This document shows positions 23,880 to 34,669 of a stretch of 64,000 bases of DNA, in pieces. A program made the position numbers and the translations under genes. The notes beneath the pieces are model-generated. The model was not told where the DNA came from. It ran no database searches and was given only the letters and a program-made list of their open reading frames with translations. The DNA comes from Hymenobacter armeniacus (GTDB taxonomy: Bacteria > Bacteroidota > Bacteroidia > Cytophagales > Hymenobacteraceae). Position 1 is the stretch's first letter. Each line of letters opens with the position of its first letter. Location of the stretch: assembly GCF_014699055.1 (NCBI RefSeq), contig NZ_JACXAC010000002.1, positions 62,001 through 126,000 of the forward strand. Direction: 5' to 3'.

Positions 23880-25733
23880 ATGCAATACTTAGAAGGCCGC
23901 AAATACGTCGTGCAGGGCATCTTCCTGGTGGTGGTGCTCGTGTTTCTTACGCGGTTGTTTTTTATGCAGGTGCTGGACGGCACCTACAAGCTGGCCGCCG
24001 ACAAAAACACGCTGCAGCGCTTAGTGCAGATACCCTACCGCGGCCTGATTTACGACCGCAAAGACCAGCTGCTGGTGCAAAACGCGCCCGTGTACGACCT
24101 GATGGTGGTGCCCCGCGAAGTGAAACGGCTCGATTCGGCCCGCTTCTGCCAGCTGCTGCAGATTCCGCTCGAAGGCCTGCGCGCCAGCCTGAAATCGGCC
24201 AAAAAGTACTCGCGCAACAAGCCTTCGCCGGTGGTGCAGAACCTGACCACGCGCGACCTGGCCGCCATTCAGGACAACCTGATGGACTTCCCCGGCTTCC
24301 GCATTCAGGCGCGCATGGCGCGGGCCTACCGCACGCCCAACCTGGCCCACGCCCTGGGCTACGTGGGCTCCATCACGCCGGCGCTGCTCGAAAAGCCCAA
24401 ATACGCCAAGTACCAGCCCGGCGAAAACATCGGCATTTCGGGCCTGGAATCTTATTACGAGTCCATTTTGATGGGCCGCCGCGGCGTGCAATACAAGATG
24501 GTGAACGTGCGCGGCATCGAGAAAGGCAAGTTCCGCGACGGCGAGTTCGACACGCTGTCGGTAGCCGGGCAGGACCTGCACCTGAGCATTGATGCCGAGC
24601 TGCAGGCCTACGGCGAAAAGCTGCTGGCCGGCCGGCGGGGCTCCATCGTGGCCATCGACCCGAAGACGGGCGAGATTCTGGCCTTCGTGTCGGCCCCGCA
24701 CTACGACCCCAACCTGCTCACGGGCAAGGGCTCCGGCAACCGCTACATGGACCTGCTCAACAACCCCGACCGGCCCCTGTTCGACCGCCCGCTGATGGCA
24801 ACCTACCCGCCGGGCTCGGTGTTTAAGCTCGTGAACGAACTGGTGGCCCTGCAGCTCGGCGTGGTGCAGCCCGGCACCGGTTTCGAGTGCAACCAGCGGC
24901 TGGTGCGCTGCACCCACCGCCACGAGCGGCCTTCCAACGTGAGCATTGCCATCAAAAACAGCTGCAACCCCTACTTCTACCAGGTGTTGCAGGCGGCCGT
25001 GCTGCGCGGCCAGGCCCCCAACAAGTACGACGACACGCACATCGGCCTGGGCCAGTGGCAAAAAATGGTGAAAACCTTTGGGCTGGGCGAAAAGCTGGGC
25101 GTGGACATGCTGCAGGAGAAGCGCGGCCTGATTCCGTCGCCTGAGTTCTACGACAAGAAATTCTTCGACAAAAAGCACAACAAGCAGCACCGCTGGAGCT
25201 ACCGCAACGTGTATTCGCTCAGCATCGGGCAGGGCGAAATCGGCATCACGGGCGTGCAGATGGCCAACGTGCTGGCCACCATTGCCAACCGCGGCTGGTA
25301 CTACACGCCGCATTTCGTGCGCAGCGTGGGCAACGGCGGCCCGCTGCCGCAGTTCCGCCAGAAACACTTCACGGCCGTCGATACCACGCTGTTCAAGTAC
25401 ATCATTCCCGGCATGCAGCAGGTGGTGGATGGCAACGGCGGCACCGGCAACCTGGCCTCGCTGGCCGAATTCGGCATTTCGGTGGCCGGCAAAACCGGCA
25501 CCGTGCAAAACCCCCACGGCTTCGACCACGCCACCTTTGCCGCCTTCGCGCCGGTGAATGACCCTAAAATCGCCATCGCTGTGTTCATCGAAAACAGCGG
25601 TTTTGGCGGCACCAGCGCCGCCCCCGCCGCCGGCCTCATGATAGAGAAATACCTGCGGGGCAAAGTGGCGCCCTACCGCAAGCGCTGGGAAGACTGGGTG
25701 ATGTACGGCGACTTCACCAAGCACCTACACTAG
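23880..25733 (+). CDS. mrdA: Penicillin-binding protein 2 (elongation transpeptidase)
   Basis: 617 aa. One N-terminal transmembrane helix (GIFLVVVLVFLTRLFFMQV, about 13-31), a dimerisation domain with PYRGLIYDRKDQLLVQNAPVY, and the transpeptidase with S313-V-F-K (YPPGSVFKL), S361-C-N (IKNSCNPYFYQ) and K538-T-G (VAGKTGTVQ). It cross-links peptidoglycan during cell elongation with RodA, MreC and MreD. ATG 23880 is chosen; a TTG 21 nt upstream lies at the edge of the repeat. rodA, which often follows mrdA in Bacteroidota, is not next here: a repeat and an unrelated SDR gene follow. No frameshift or missing residue is seen. Confidence 0.95.
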   Translation: MQYLEGRKYVVQGIFLVVVLVFLTRLFFMQVLDGTYKLAADKNTLQRLVQIPYRGLIYDRKDQLLVQNAPVYDLMVVPREVKRLDSARFCQLLQIPLEGLRASLKSAKKYSRNKPSPVVQNLTTRDLAAIQDNLMDFPGFRIQARMARAYRTPNLAHALGYVGSITPALLEKPKYAKYQPGENIGISGLESYYESILMGRRGVQYKMVNVRGIEKGKFRDGEFDTLSVAGQDLHLSIDAELQAYGEKLLAGRRGSIVAIDPKTGEILAFVSAPHYDPNLLTGKGSGNRYMDLLNNPDRPLFDRPLMATYPPGSVFKLVNELVALQLGVVQPGTGFECNQRLVRCTHRHERPSNVSIAIKNSCNPYFYQVLQAAVLRGQAPNKYDDTHIGLGQWQKMVKTFGLGEKLGVDMLQEKRGLIPSPEFYDKKFFDKKHNKQHRWSYRNVYSLSIGQGEIGITGVQMANVLATIANRGWYYTPHFVRSVGNGGPLPQFRQKHFTAVDTTLFKYIIPGMQQVVDGNGGTGNLASLAEFGISVAGKTGTVQNPHGFDHATFAAFAPVNDPKIAIAVFIENSGFGGTSAAPAAGLMIEKYLRGKVAPYRKRWEDWVMYGDFTKHLH

Positions 25734-25740
25734 CCGGCAG

Positions 25741-25876
25741 GGTATTGTTCTGCCGGGCGCCTCACCCCCTGAACCCCTCCCCCAAGGAGAGAGGGCACCG
25801 GCAATGCGTAATCGTCTGGCTCCCCCTCTCCCAAGGAGAGGGGGCCGGGGGGTGAGGCGCCCGGCAGAACAATACC
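25741..25876. repeat. Long inverted repeat, family C
   Basis: Arms 25741-25769 and 25848-25876 are perfect 29-bp complements (core TTCTGCCGGGCGCCTCACCC). Inside lies a smaller palindrome, CCCTCTCCCAAGGAGAGGGG. It fills the gap between mrdA and the SDR gene. Confidence 0.9.
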
Positions 25877-25933
25877 AACAATCCTCCGTTCTGACCGGTT
25901 GTAGCACCTCCCAAACCAACCTCCGAACACCCC

Positions 25934-26650
25934 ATGGAATCCCTACAAGGAAAAATTGCCCTCGTTACGGGCGCCGGCAAAGGCATTGGCCGCGCCGTGG
26001 CCCTCGCCCTGGCCGCCGAAGGCGTGCAGGTGGGCCTGCTGGCCCGCACCGATAGCGACCTGCAGGAACTCGCCGCCGAAATCCTGGCCAGCGGCGGCAG
26101 CTGCGCCACCGCCGTGGCCGACGTGGCCGACCGCACCGCCGTGAACGTGGCCGTGGCCAAGATTCACCAGGAACTGGGCCCGATTGACATCCTCATCAAC
26201 AACGCCGGCATCGGCAGCTTCGCTAAGTTTCTGGAGATGGAGCCCGAGCAGTGGGAGCACATCATCCAGGTCAACGTGTTTGGCACCTACTACGTGACCC
26301 GCGCCGTGCTGCCCGACATGATAGCGCGCCAAACCGGCGATATTATCAATATTTCCTCCACCTCGGGCCTGCGGGCCGCGGCCGGCAGCAGCGCCTACAG
26401 CGCCTCCAAGTTTGCCGTCATGGGCCTCACTGAGGCGCTGATGCAGGAAGTGCGCAAGCACAACATCCGCGTGTCGGCGCTCACGCCCAGCACCGTGGCC
26501 ACGCCCCTGGCCATCGGCAACAACCTCACCGACGGCAACCCCGACAAGGTGATGCAGCCCGAAGACCTAGCCGAATTCATCGTGTCGCAGCTGAAACTGA
26601 ACCGCCGCATTTTCATTAAGGAAGCGGGGATGTGGTCGACCAATCCATAA
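25934..26650 (+). CDS. SDR-family oxidoreductase (FabG-like)
   Basis: 238 aa, the classical short-chain dehydrogenase length. NAD(P)-binding TGAGKGIG (about 12-19), the NNAG strand ([12 protein letters not shown]), active-site Ser in [16 protein letters not shown] and the catalytic YSASK (about 153-157). The closest group is 3-oxoacyl-ACP-reductase-like (sepiapterin reductase-like) SDRs; the substrate cannot be told. It sits between repeat C and a convergent terminator, so it seems monocistronic. The fabG symbol is not given because an essential fabG normally lies with fab genes. Confidence 0.88.
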   Translation: MESLQGKIALVTGAGKGIGRAVALALAAEGVQVGLLARTDSDLQELAAEILASGGSCATAVADVADRTAVNVAVAKIHQELGPIDILINNAGIGSFAKFLEMEPEQWEHIIQVNVFGTYYVTRAVLPDMIARQTGDIINISSTSGLRAAAGSSAYSASKFAVMGLTEALMQEVRKHNIRVSALTPSTVATPLAIGNNLTDGNPDKVMQPEDLAEFIVSQLKLNRRIFIKEAGMWSTNP

Positions 26651-26667
26651 TCATTGTTGCCGAAGGA

Positions 26668-26702
26668 AAAGGCCCTCGTTGTGGAAACAGCGAGGGCTTT
26701 TT
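26668..26702. terminator. Convergent terminator between SDR and dipeptidase genes
   Basis: GCCCTCG pairs with CGAGGGC, followed by TTTTT on the plus strand and AAAA on the other side, between two convergent genes. Confidence 0.75.
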
Positions 26703-26705
26703 GCA

Positions 26706-27374
26706 TCATAGCTTCTCAAACGGCATATCCTGAATCGGATACGCCTTCCACTCTTTATAGTCAAAATGCCACCACTCGGCTGGCAGTACCGTGAAGCCGT
26801 GCGCTTCCATGTGGCGGCGCAGCAGGTCGCGGGCGGCGCGTTGCTCGGGCGTGCCACCGGCGTAGGCCACGTAGGAGCGGGGGCTCATTTCGTCGTATTC
26901 GCCGGTCATGGGCACCTCGCGGCCGGCGGCCACGTCCCAGAGGCTGAGGTCGACGGCGCAGCCGCGGTTGTGGCGGGAGCCTTTACTGGGGTCGGCCACA
27001 AATTCCTTTTTGTCGGGCGGGGTGAGGTCCCAGAACAGCTTGGTGACGCGCCAGGGGCGGTAGCCGTCGAACACCAACAGGCGGTAGCCCAGCGGCGCAA
27101 GTTCCTGGTTCACCTGCACGAGGGCTTCGGCGGCGGGGCGTTGCAGGAAGGCGCGGGCCTGCGCGTACACTGGCCGGCCCACGAAATTGCGGGCGGTGGC
27201 GTAGCGAATGTCTAATTGAATGGTGGGGTCGAGCTTCTGCAGTTCCACCAACTCCGGGGCGCGGAACGTGCCGGGTTCGTGCGGTGGCCGGGCCGCGCAG
27301 CTGCTGATGAGCAACACTGCCAGAGGCGCCCACAGGCGGCGAAATGAGAAGACGTGGTGGCGGAAAAGCGGCAT
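26706..27374 (-). CDS. VanX/DdpX-like D-Ala-D-Ala dipeptidase lipoprotein (M15)
   Basis: 222 aa. The start at the ATG (MPLFRHHVFSFRRLWAPLAVL) gives a lipoprotein signal ending LLISSCAARPP. The M15D motifs are complete: SRHNRGCAVDLSLWD (zinc His and Asp, about 125-139) and EWWHFDYKEW (third His, about 205-214), plus RPWRVTKLF. VanX-type enzymes cleave D-Ala-D-Ala. In Gram-negatives such DdpX proteins serve wall-dipeptide recycling rather than vancomycin resistance; no vanH/vanA/vanS genes lie near. As a lipoprotein it would act in the periplasm. An in-frame GTG 45 nt upstream would bury the signal and is rejected. Confidence 0.9.
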   Translation of the reverse strand: MPLFRHHVFSFRRLWAPLAVLLISSCAARPPHEPGTFRAPELVELQKLDPTIQLDIRYATARNFVGRPVYAQARAFLQRPAAEALVQVNQELAPLGYRLLVFDGYRPWRVTKLFWDLTPPDKKEFVADPSKGSRHNRGCAVDLSLWDVAAGREVPMTGEYDEMSPRSYVAYAGGTPEQRAARDLLRRHMEAHGFTVLPAEWWHFDYKEWKAYPIQDMPFEKL

Positions 27375-27595
27375 GGCCTGAAGGTAAGCGAAGCCGTCGG
27401 GAAATGCGGATTCGGCCACTCAGCTACGGCGAAACGGCCGGTGGCGGCGGCCTTTCGCACGCGCGGCCGCGGCACTGAGCGACGCAAGCCGAGCTTCTGC
27501 CCGCTTGCCCCAACCATCGGCCGAATTACCCACTTGCTTTCCAAATAAAAGCGCAAACTTTCGGGCGCTTTACGCATTATAGAAAGACTAAGTAA

Positions 27596-29860
<2,265 letters not shown>

Positions 29861-29898
29861 ACTGATATCAGCTGAGCAGCTCCGGTTGCTGTGATGAT

Positions 29899-29938
29899 AA
29901 ATAAAAAGGTGGCTTCGCGAGAGGCCACCTTTTTTATT
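29899..29938 (+). terminator. Terminator of katG
   Basis: AAAAAGGTGGC and GCCACCTTTTTT form a hairpin with a T run, 40 nt after katG. Confidence 0.88.
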
Positions 29939-29970
29939 TAGCAAGTTCCATGGGAGAACTACCTGAACGC

Positions 29971-30104
29971 GTTTAGGCGCGGAGTAGAGACGCACTATGT
30001 TGCGTCTCGTCGTTGAACGACCGGTACCACGCCGTCTAGCTCAGGCTAAACAACATCAGCAACGACGAGACGCAACATAGTGCGTCTCTACTCCGCGCCT
30101 AAAC
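29971..30104. repeat. Perfect 44-bp inverted repeat, family B (copy B1)
   Basis: Arms 29971-30014 and 30061-30104 are exact complements around a 46-nt loop. Each arm holds GTAGAGACGCACTATGTTGC followed by GTCTCGTCGTT and is itself near-palindromic (GAGACGCA...TTGCGTCTC). Two relatives lie at 39252-39366 and 46715-46822. It is framed by the katG and nuoN terminators. Confidence 0.95.
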
Positions 30105-30105
30105 G

Positions 30106-30130
30106 AAAAAGCCTCCGAAGAGGCTTTTTT
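30106..30130. terminator. Terminator downstream of nuoN
   Basis: AAAAAGCCTC-CGAA-GAGGCTTTTTT, symmetrical and so usable from both sides; it ends 18 nt before the nuoN stop on the minus strand. Confidence 0.85.
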
Positions 30131-30147
30131 ACAACTAATAACGTCAT

Positions 30148-31548
30148 TTATAGAATGCCGCTCAACAAGCCCGGCGCCACACCCAGCACGATGGTGAGCA
30201 AGGCCAGAAAGGCCAGCGTAGCGGTCTGAATGCCGTCAACCGGCACGGGCGTGGCGTCAGCTTCGGCCGGGCGCAGGTACATGGCGATGAGCGGGCGCAG
30301 GTAGTAGTACAGGCCCACCATGCTCATGATGACGGCGAATACGACCAGGCCGATGTAGCCCTGGCCCGCGGCCGCAGCCAGCAGGAAAAACTTGCCGAAG
30401 AAGCCGCCCGTCAGCGGAATGCCCGCCAGCGACAGCATCGAAACCGTCATCACAAAAGCCAGCAGCGGGTTGGTTTTGCCCAGGCCGTTGAGGCCGGCGT
30501 AGTCGTCGCGCTGACGATGGTCGACCACCAGCTTCACCACGCCGAAGGCGGCGATGGTGGCGATGGAGTAAGCCAGCGAGTAGAAGAAGATGCCGTTGGC
30601 GGCATCGCCGGTCAGGTTGCCCTTGCTGGCCACGAGGCCGATGAGCAGGTAGCCGGCGTGGCTCACGCTGGAATAGGCCAGCATGCGCTTGGTGCTGGTT
30701 TGGGCGGCGGCTCCCACGTTGCCGAGCAGCAACGTGAGGGCGCACATGGCCTGAATGGTGGGCATCCAGAAGCCCTGGGCGGCGGGCAGGGCCACGGCCA
30801 GCAGCTTGAGGAAGGCGCCGAAGCCGGCCGTCTTCACCACGGTGCTCATGAAGGCCGTGAAGAAAGTGGGGGTGCCCTCGTACACGTCGGGCGTCCAGAA
30901 GTGGAAGGGCGCGGCCGATACCTTGAAGCCGATGCCAATAATCATCATCAGGATGCCGATGTAGAGCATGGGCTGCAGGCTGGCGTTGGCCGGCGTGGCA
31001 ATGGCGGTGCCCAATTGCGAAAGCGCGAAGGTGCCGGTAGCGCCGTAGAGCAGCGCAATGCCGAAGAGCAGAATGCCGGTAGCAAACGCGCCCATCAGGA
31101 AGTACTTCAAGGCCGCCTCGTTGCTGCGCGAGTCGCGCTTGCGCGAGCCGGCCAGCACGTACATGCACACGCTCAGGATTTCAATGCCCACGAACAGCAT
31201 CAGCAGGTGGTCGTAGCCCACCATCATGATGGCGCCCACCAGCGAAAAGAGCAGCAGGGCGTAGTACTCGGCCAGATTGGCATCGCCCTCCAGCACGTAG
31301 CTGCGCGAAAAGGGCAGCAGCACAATGGTGGTGAGCAGCACGATGCCCGTGAAGGCCACCGTGTAGTTGTCGACCACCAGCATGTTGTTGAAGTAGGGGG
31401 CGTGCCCGGCGTTCCAGTCGGCGTAATTGGCCCCGAACACGGCCAGCAGCAGCAGCATGGCGCCGGGCAGCAGCACCTTGTTCGAGCGCAGGAAGCCCAG
31501 GAACAGGTTGAGGATGCCGAAGACGGAGAGGAGAATGATGGAGGTCAT
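30148..31548 (-). CDS. nuoN: NADH-quinone oxidoreductase subunit N
   Basis: 466 aa, about 14 transmembrane helices. Typical stretches: LILLFSLVGAIMMVGYDHLLMLFVGIE-type helix (here LLLFSLVGAIMMVGYDHLLMLFVGIEI region, residues ~105-130), SNEAALKYFLMGAFATGILLFG with the key Lys, KVSAAPFHFWTPDVYEG (about 228-244) and KRMLAYSSVSHAGYLLIG. These fit NuoN, one of the three antiporter-like proton-channel subunits of complex I. The ATG at 31548 is used; the TTG-led extension would lie within repeat G. nuoM is upstream, separated by repeat G. The other membrane-arm genes nuoK and nuoL lie 20 kb away on the opposite strand. Confidence 0.93.
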   Translation of the reverse strand: MTSIILLSVFGILNLFLGFLRSNKVLLPGAMLLLLAVFGANYADWNAGHAPYFNNMLVVDNYTVAFTGIVLLTTIVLLPFSRSYVLEGDANLAEYYALLLFSLVGAIMMVGYDHLLMLFVGIEILSVCMYVLAGSRKRDSRSNEAALKYFLMGAFATGILLFGIALLYGATGTFALSQLGTAIATPANASLQPMLYIGILMMIIGIGFKVSAAPFHFWTPDVYEGTPTFFTAFMSTVVKTAGFGAFLKLLAVALPAAQGFWMPTIQAMCALTLLLGNVGAAAQTSTKRMLAYSSVSHAGYLLIGLVASKGNLTGDAANGIFFYSLAYSIATIAAFGVVKLVVDHRQRDDYAGLNGLGKTNPLLAFVMTVSMLSLAGIPLTGGFFGKFFLLAAAAGQGYIGLVVFAVIMSMVGLYYYLRPLIAMYLRPAEADATPVPVDGIQTATLAFLALLTIVLGVAPGLLSGIL

Positions 31549-31553
31549 GGGCT

Positions 31554-31634
31554 GTACCGCCAAGCTGTGCTTGGCGAGTATAAGTTAAAGAAGCACCGGG
31601 ACTAAGGTTGATACCAAGCACAGCTTGGCGGTAC
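31554..31634. repeat. Inverted repeat between nuoM and nuoN, family G
   Basis: GTACCGCCAAGCTGTGCTTGG-type arms 31554-31574 and 31614-31634 are perfect 21-bp complements with a 39-nt loop. It lies inside a presumed operon, directly before the nuoN start. Confidence 0.9.
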
Positions 31635-31638
31635 GGGC

Positions 31639-33105
31639 CTATCGCCCGACCTGCGTGAGCAAACCCGTCACGGCCGGCTCCGAAATGTGCAGGAACGAGC
31701 CCGGGAATAAGCCCAGCCAGAACACCAGCGCGATGAGCGGCACCAGAATCAGCAACTCGCCGCCGGTGAGGTCGGTGATGGTTTCGGAGAAAGACGAATC
31801 GGGGCCCAGCATCACGCGCTGGAACATGCGCAGCAGGTACACGGCCGAGAAAATGATGGTGAGGCCGGCAATGGCGCCTACCCAGGCGTTGTACTGATAC
31901 ACGCCAGCCAGCAGGAGGAACTCGCCCACGAAGCCGCCCGTGAGGGGGAGGGCCACGGTGCTGAGCAGCATCACCAGGAAGCACACCGACAAGATGGGCG
32001 TGCGGCGCGTGAGGCCGCCCAAATCCGGGATGTGGCGGGTGCCGGTGCGGCGCTCAATGGCGTCGGCGATGAAGAACATGCCCACCACGTTCACGCCGTG
32101 GGCCAGCATCTGGATGGTAGCGCCTTGCAGGCCGATTTGGGTGAGGGAGAACACGCCCGCTGCCATCAGGCCCACGTGGCTAAGGGACGAATAGGCAATG
32201 AGGCGCTTAACGTCGCGCTGCCGGATGGCAATGATGGCGCCATAGATGATGCCGATGACCGAGAGGATGATGACCGGCTTCTGCCACTGGCTCACGCCCA
32301 GCGGCACTACCGGCAGCAGCCAGCGCATGGTGCCGTAGATGCCCATTTTCAGCATGATGCCCGACAGCAGCATGGTGGCCGGGGCCGGTGACTCAGTGTA
32401 AGTATCGGGCTGCCAGGTGTGGAAGGGGAAGATGGGCATCTTCACGGCGAAGGCCGCGAAAATCAGCCAGAACAGCCACGACTGCTCCGAGGCGCTCAGC
32501 TTCAGGCTATAAAAGGCCGACAGCTCCGATGAGTGGGCGGCCAGCGAGCCGGCCGCGGGGCCGGTTTGCAGGTACAGGTACACGAAGCCGGCCAGCATCA
32601 GCAGCGAGCCCACCACCGTGTAGAGGAAAAACTTGAGAGTGACGGCCACGCGGCGCTCGCCGCCCCAGGCGCCGGCCAGGAAGTAAATCGGAATCAGCGC
32701 CACCTCCCAGAAGAAGTAGAAGAGGAAGGCATCGAGCGACGTGAATACCCCAATCAGGCCCGTTTGCATGAACAGCACGAGGGCGTAGAAGGTGGCCGGG
32801 TTGTCGTATTTGTGCTTGAACGCGCTCAGCAGAATGAGCGGCACCAGGAAAGTGGTGAGCAGCACCAGCAGCAAGCTCAGGCCGTCCATGCCGACGTGGA
32901 AGTTGATGCCGGCCGACGGAATCCAGGCGTAGTCGAGGTTGAAGCTGCCCGAACCGGTGGTTTTGAAGGCGAAAGCGGCGTAGGCCGCGAGCGCAAATTC
33001 GATGAGCGAGGCGCCCAGCGCGAGGGCACGGGCGGTGGCTCCCTTGGTGAGCAGCAGCAGCAGCGCGGCGGCCAAAGGGAGGAAAAGCAGGACAGCAGTC
33101 AGCAT
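31639..33105 (-). CDS. nuoM: NADH-quinone oxidoreductase subunit M
   Basis: 488 aa with about 14 transmembrane helices. NuoM signature stretches: GMDGLSLLLVLLTTFL (about 74-89), FYFFWEVALIPIYFLAGAWG (about 125-144, with the conserved Glu), FPFHTWQPDTYTESPAPATM and KRLIAYSSLSHVGLMAAG. The subunit forms a proton channel in the membrane arm of complex I. ATG 33105 is chosen over a TTG two codons upstream. A -7 promoter element (33161-33168) lies 55 nt ahead, so nuoM-nuoN seems to have its own promoter rather than being the tail of a long nuo operon. Confidence 0.94.
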   Translation of the reverse strand: MLTAVLLFLPLAAALLLLLTKGATARALALGASLIEFALAAYAAFAFKTTGSGSFNLDYAWIPSAGINFHVGMDGLSLLLVLLTTFLVPLILLSAFKHKYDNPATFYALVLFMQTGLIGVFTSLDAFLFYFFWEVALIPIYFLAGAWGGERRVAVTLKFFLYTVVGSLLMLAGFVYLYLQTGPAAGSLAAHSSELSAFYSLKLSASEQSWLFWLIFAAFAVKMPIFPFHTWQPDTYTESPAPATMLLSGIMLKMGIYGTMRWLLPVVPLGVSQWQKPVIILSVIGIIYGAIIAIRQRDVKRLIAYSSLSHVGLMAAGVFSLTQIGLQGATIQMLAHGVNVVGMFFIADAIERRTGTRHIPDLGGLTRRTPILSVCFLVMLLSTVALPLTGGFVGEFLLLAGVYQYNAWVGAIAGLTIIFSAVYLLRMFQRVMLGPDSSFSETITDLTGGELLILVPLIALVFWLGLFPGSFLHISEPAVTGLLTQVGR

Positions 33106-33160
33106 CGGCAATAGCGGGAGGGCAGCAGCGGAGCCGGGAAACCGGGCCGCAAATTGACCG

Positions 33161-33168
33161 CAAACTTA
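33161..33168 (-). promoter_or_regulatory. -7 element of nuoM-nuoN
   Basis: The minus strand reads TAAGTTTG, a match to TAnnTTTG, 55 nt from the nuoM ATG and 40 nt inside the gap after the serine hydrolase gene. Confidence 0.45.
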
Positions 33169-33207
33169 CGCATTGCCCCGCAAGGCTCCGCAGTTTTCGT
33201 GCAACTT

Positions 33208-34536
33208 CTACTGCCGGGCTACTTTGCGGCTCATCAGCACGCGCCCGCTGGCGTCCAGCCACTGCGCGGCATACAGCCCCGGCGCCAGCCCCGCGACGGA
33301 AACAGAGGTTTCGGCGGCAGTAGCGGATTGGCGCAGTACTTCGCGGCCCAGGGCATCGGTTAGCCGCACGGTGGCGGCGGCGTGGGCGGGCTGGCGCAGG
33401 GTAAGCACTTCGGTAGCCGGATTGGGGAAAGCCAGGAAGCCGGCGGCGTCGGCCGTGGCCGCTGTGGCGGTAGGGCGGCAGAACACGGCCATGATTCTCG
33501 TCCACAATTCGTTGTCAAACGACGACACGGCCAGCGTGCGCGGGCCCGCCGAGTTGCCCTGCCGCACCACCACGAGGCCCAGGCTGGGCACCACGTAGAT
33601 TTTCTGGTCGTTTTTGCCCAGGGCGGCAATCAGGTCGGGCGGCGCGGCCGGCGTGAGCTGGCCCGGAAAATTGAGTTGCGAGCCGGGCAGGCGGTAGCTG
33701 GGCTGGCCGTTGAGCCACCAGAGGTAGCCGTAGCTGCGGTTGAGCGTCTGGCTGGGCGTGGTCATGCGCCGGAAATAAGCCGTGTCGAGAATCTGGGTGC
33801 CGTTCCAGGCGCCGCGGGCGAGGATGAACAGGCCGAAGCGCGCCATGCTGCGGGCGCGGCTGTAATACACGTCGTTGGCCCACAGGCCCGTCATGCCGAG
33901 GCGGGTGGCGAGGCGCTGGTTGGTGTATTGAGTGATGGTGGCGGCGCCGCTGGCCTGCACCAGCACGTCTTGCAGGGTGCGGTAGGCGCCGGTGTGGTAG
34001 GCCCAGCGGGTGGCCGGCGGCGCCAGGTAGAGCAGGCAGCCGGGCGTGGTGCTTTCGTTGTCGCAGGGCGCGGGCGGGGTATCGTCGAGCCCAGTCGTCA
34101 TCGTGAGCTGGTGCCGGATGGTGATTTGGCGCTGCTGCGGGCGCGTGGCGCTGGTCCAGCGGCCGAGGTATTTGGAAGTGCTGTCGCTCAGGCTCAGGAG
34201 GCCGTCCTGCTGGGCCAGGCCCACGAGCGTAGCCGTGAGCGACTTGCCCGCCGAGGCCCAGTACCAGGCCGAGTCGGCAGTGTAGGTGCCGTAGTAATGC
34301 TCTACCACCAGGCGCCCGTCTTTCAGAATGAGCAAGGACTTGCTGCCCTTGCGTCCGGCAAAGGCGATGAGCGAGTCGAGCGGCGTTTGGCACCAGCCCA
34401 GGCTGGCGGGCGTGGTGCTGGCCCAGGTGCTGCCCGTGAGGGGCGGAAAGTACAGGGGCGTGGTTTGGGCCCTGGCTGGGCTCACGCAGAGCATGAGGGC
34501 GAACAGAAACCCGAGCAGTGGTAAACGTTTTTTCAT
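33208..34536 (-). CDS. Secreted serine hydrolase (class C beta-lactamase fold) with T9SS domain
   Basis: 442 aa with signal peptide (LLGFLFALMLCVSPARAQ). The beta-lactamase-related domain covers about 40-330: KDGRLVVEHYYGTYTAD, the SxxK motif in YWASAGKSLTATLVG (about 91-105), and HQLTMTTGLDD. Residues from about 368 (FLAFPNPATEVLTLRQPA ... GLYAAQWLDASGRVLMSRKV) form a type A T9SS sorting domain, so the enzyme is exported across the outer membrane. The family includes esterases and D-aminopeptidases as well as beta-lactamases, and no substrate is implied. A CAAAGGTC element (minus strand GACCTTTG) lies only 5 nt before the ATG, which would give a nearly leaderless transcript if used. Confidence 0.88.
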   Translation of the reverse strand: MKKRLPLLGFLFALMLCVSPARAQTTPLYFPPLTGSTWASTTPASLGWCQTPLDSLIAFAGRKGSKSLLILKDGRLVVEHYYGTYTADSAWYWASAGKSLTATLVGLAQQDGLLSLSDSTSKYLGRWTSATRPQQRQITIRHQLTMTTGLDDTPPAPCDNESTTPGCLLYLAPPATRWAYHTGAYRTLQDVLVQASGAATITQYTNQRLATRLGMTGLWANDVYYSRARSMARFGLFILARGAWNGTQILDTAYFRRMTTPSQTLNRSYGYLWWLNGQPSYRLPGSQLNFPGQLTPAAPPDLIAALGKNDQKIYVVPSLGLVVVRQGNSAGPRTLAVSSFDNELWTRIMAVFCRPTATAATADAAGFLAFPNPATEVLTLRQPAHAAATVRLTDALGREVLRQSATAAETSVSVAGLAPGLYAAQWLDASGRVLMSRKVARQ

Positions 34537-34621
34537 CAGAGCAAAGGTCTGAACAGCTGAATAAGTAGCTAGACTTAGTGCTGCGGTTTCGGTTTAATCC
34601 TGCCAGCCGCAGCGGCTGATT

Positions 34622-34629
34622 TACCTTTG
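34622..34629 (+). promoter_or_regulatory. -7 element of the GNAT gene
   Basis: TACCTTTG, a match to TAnnTTTG, 40 nt before the ATG at 34670. Confidence 0.55.
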
Positions 34630-34669
34630 CGGCGCTTTCAGTAAATCATCGATTTCGCCGCTACTGCTC

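Noticed and set aside
26706..27374. Vancomycin-resistance gene vanX
   Set aside because: The protein is a lipoprotein of the DdpX type in a Gram-negative, and no vanH, vanA, vanR or vanS gene is near.
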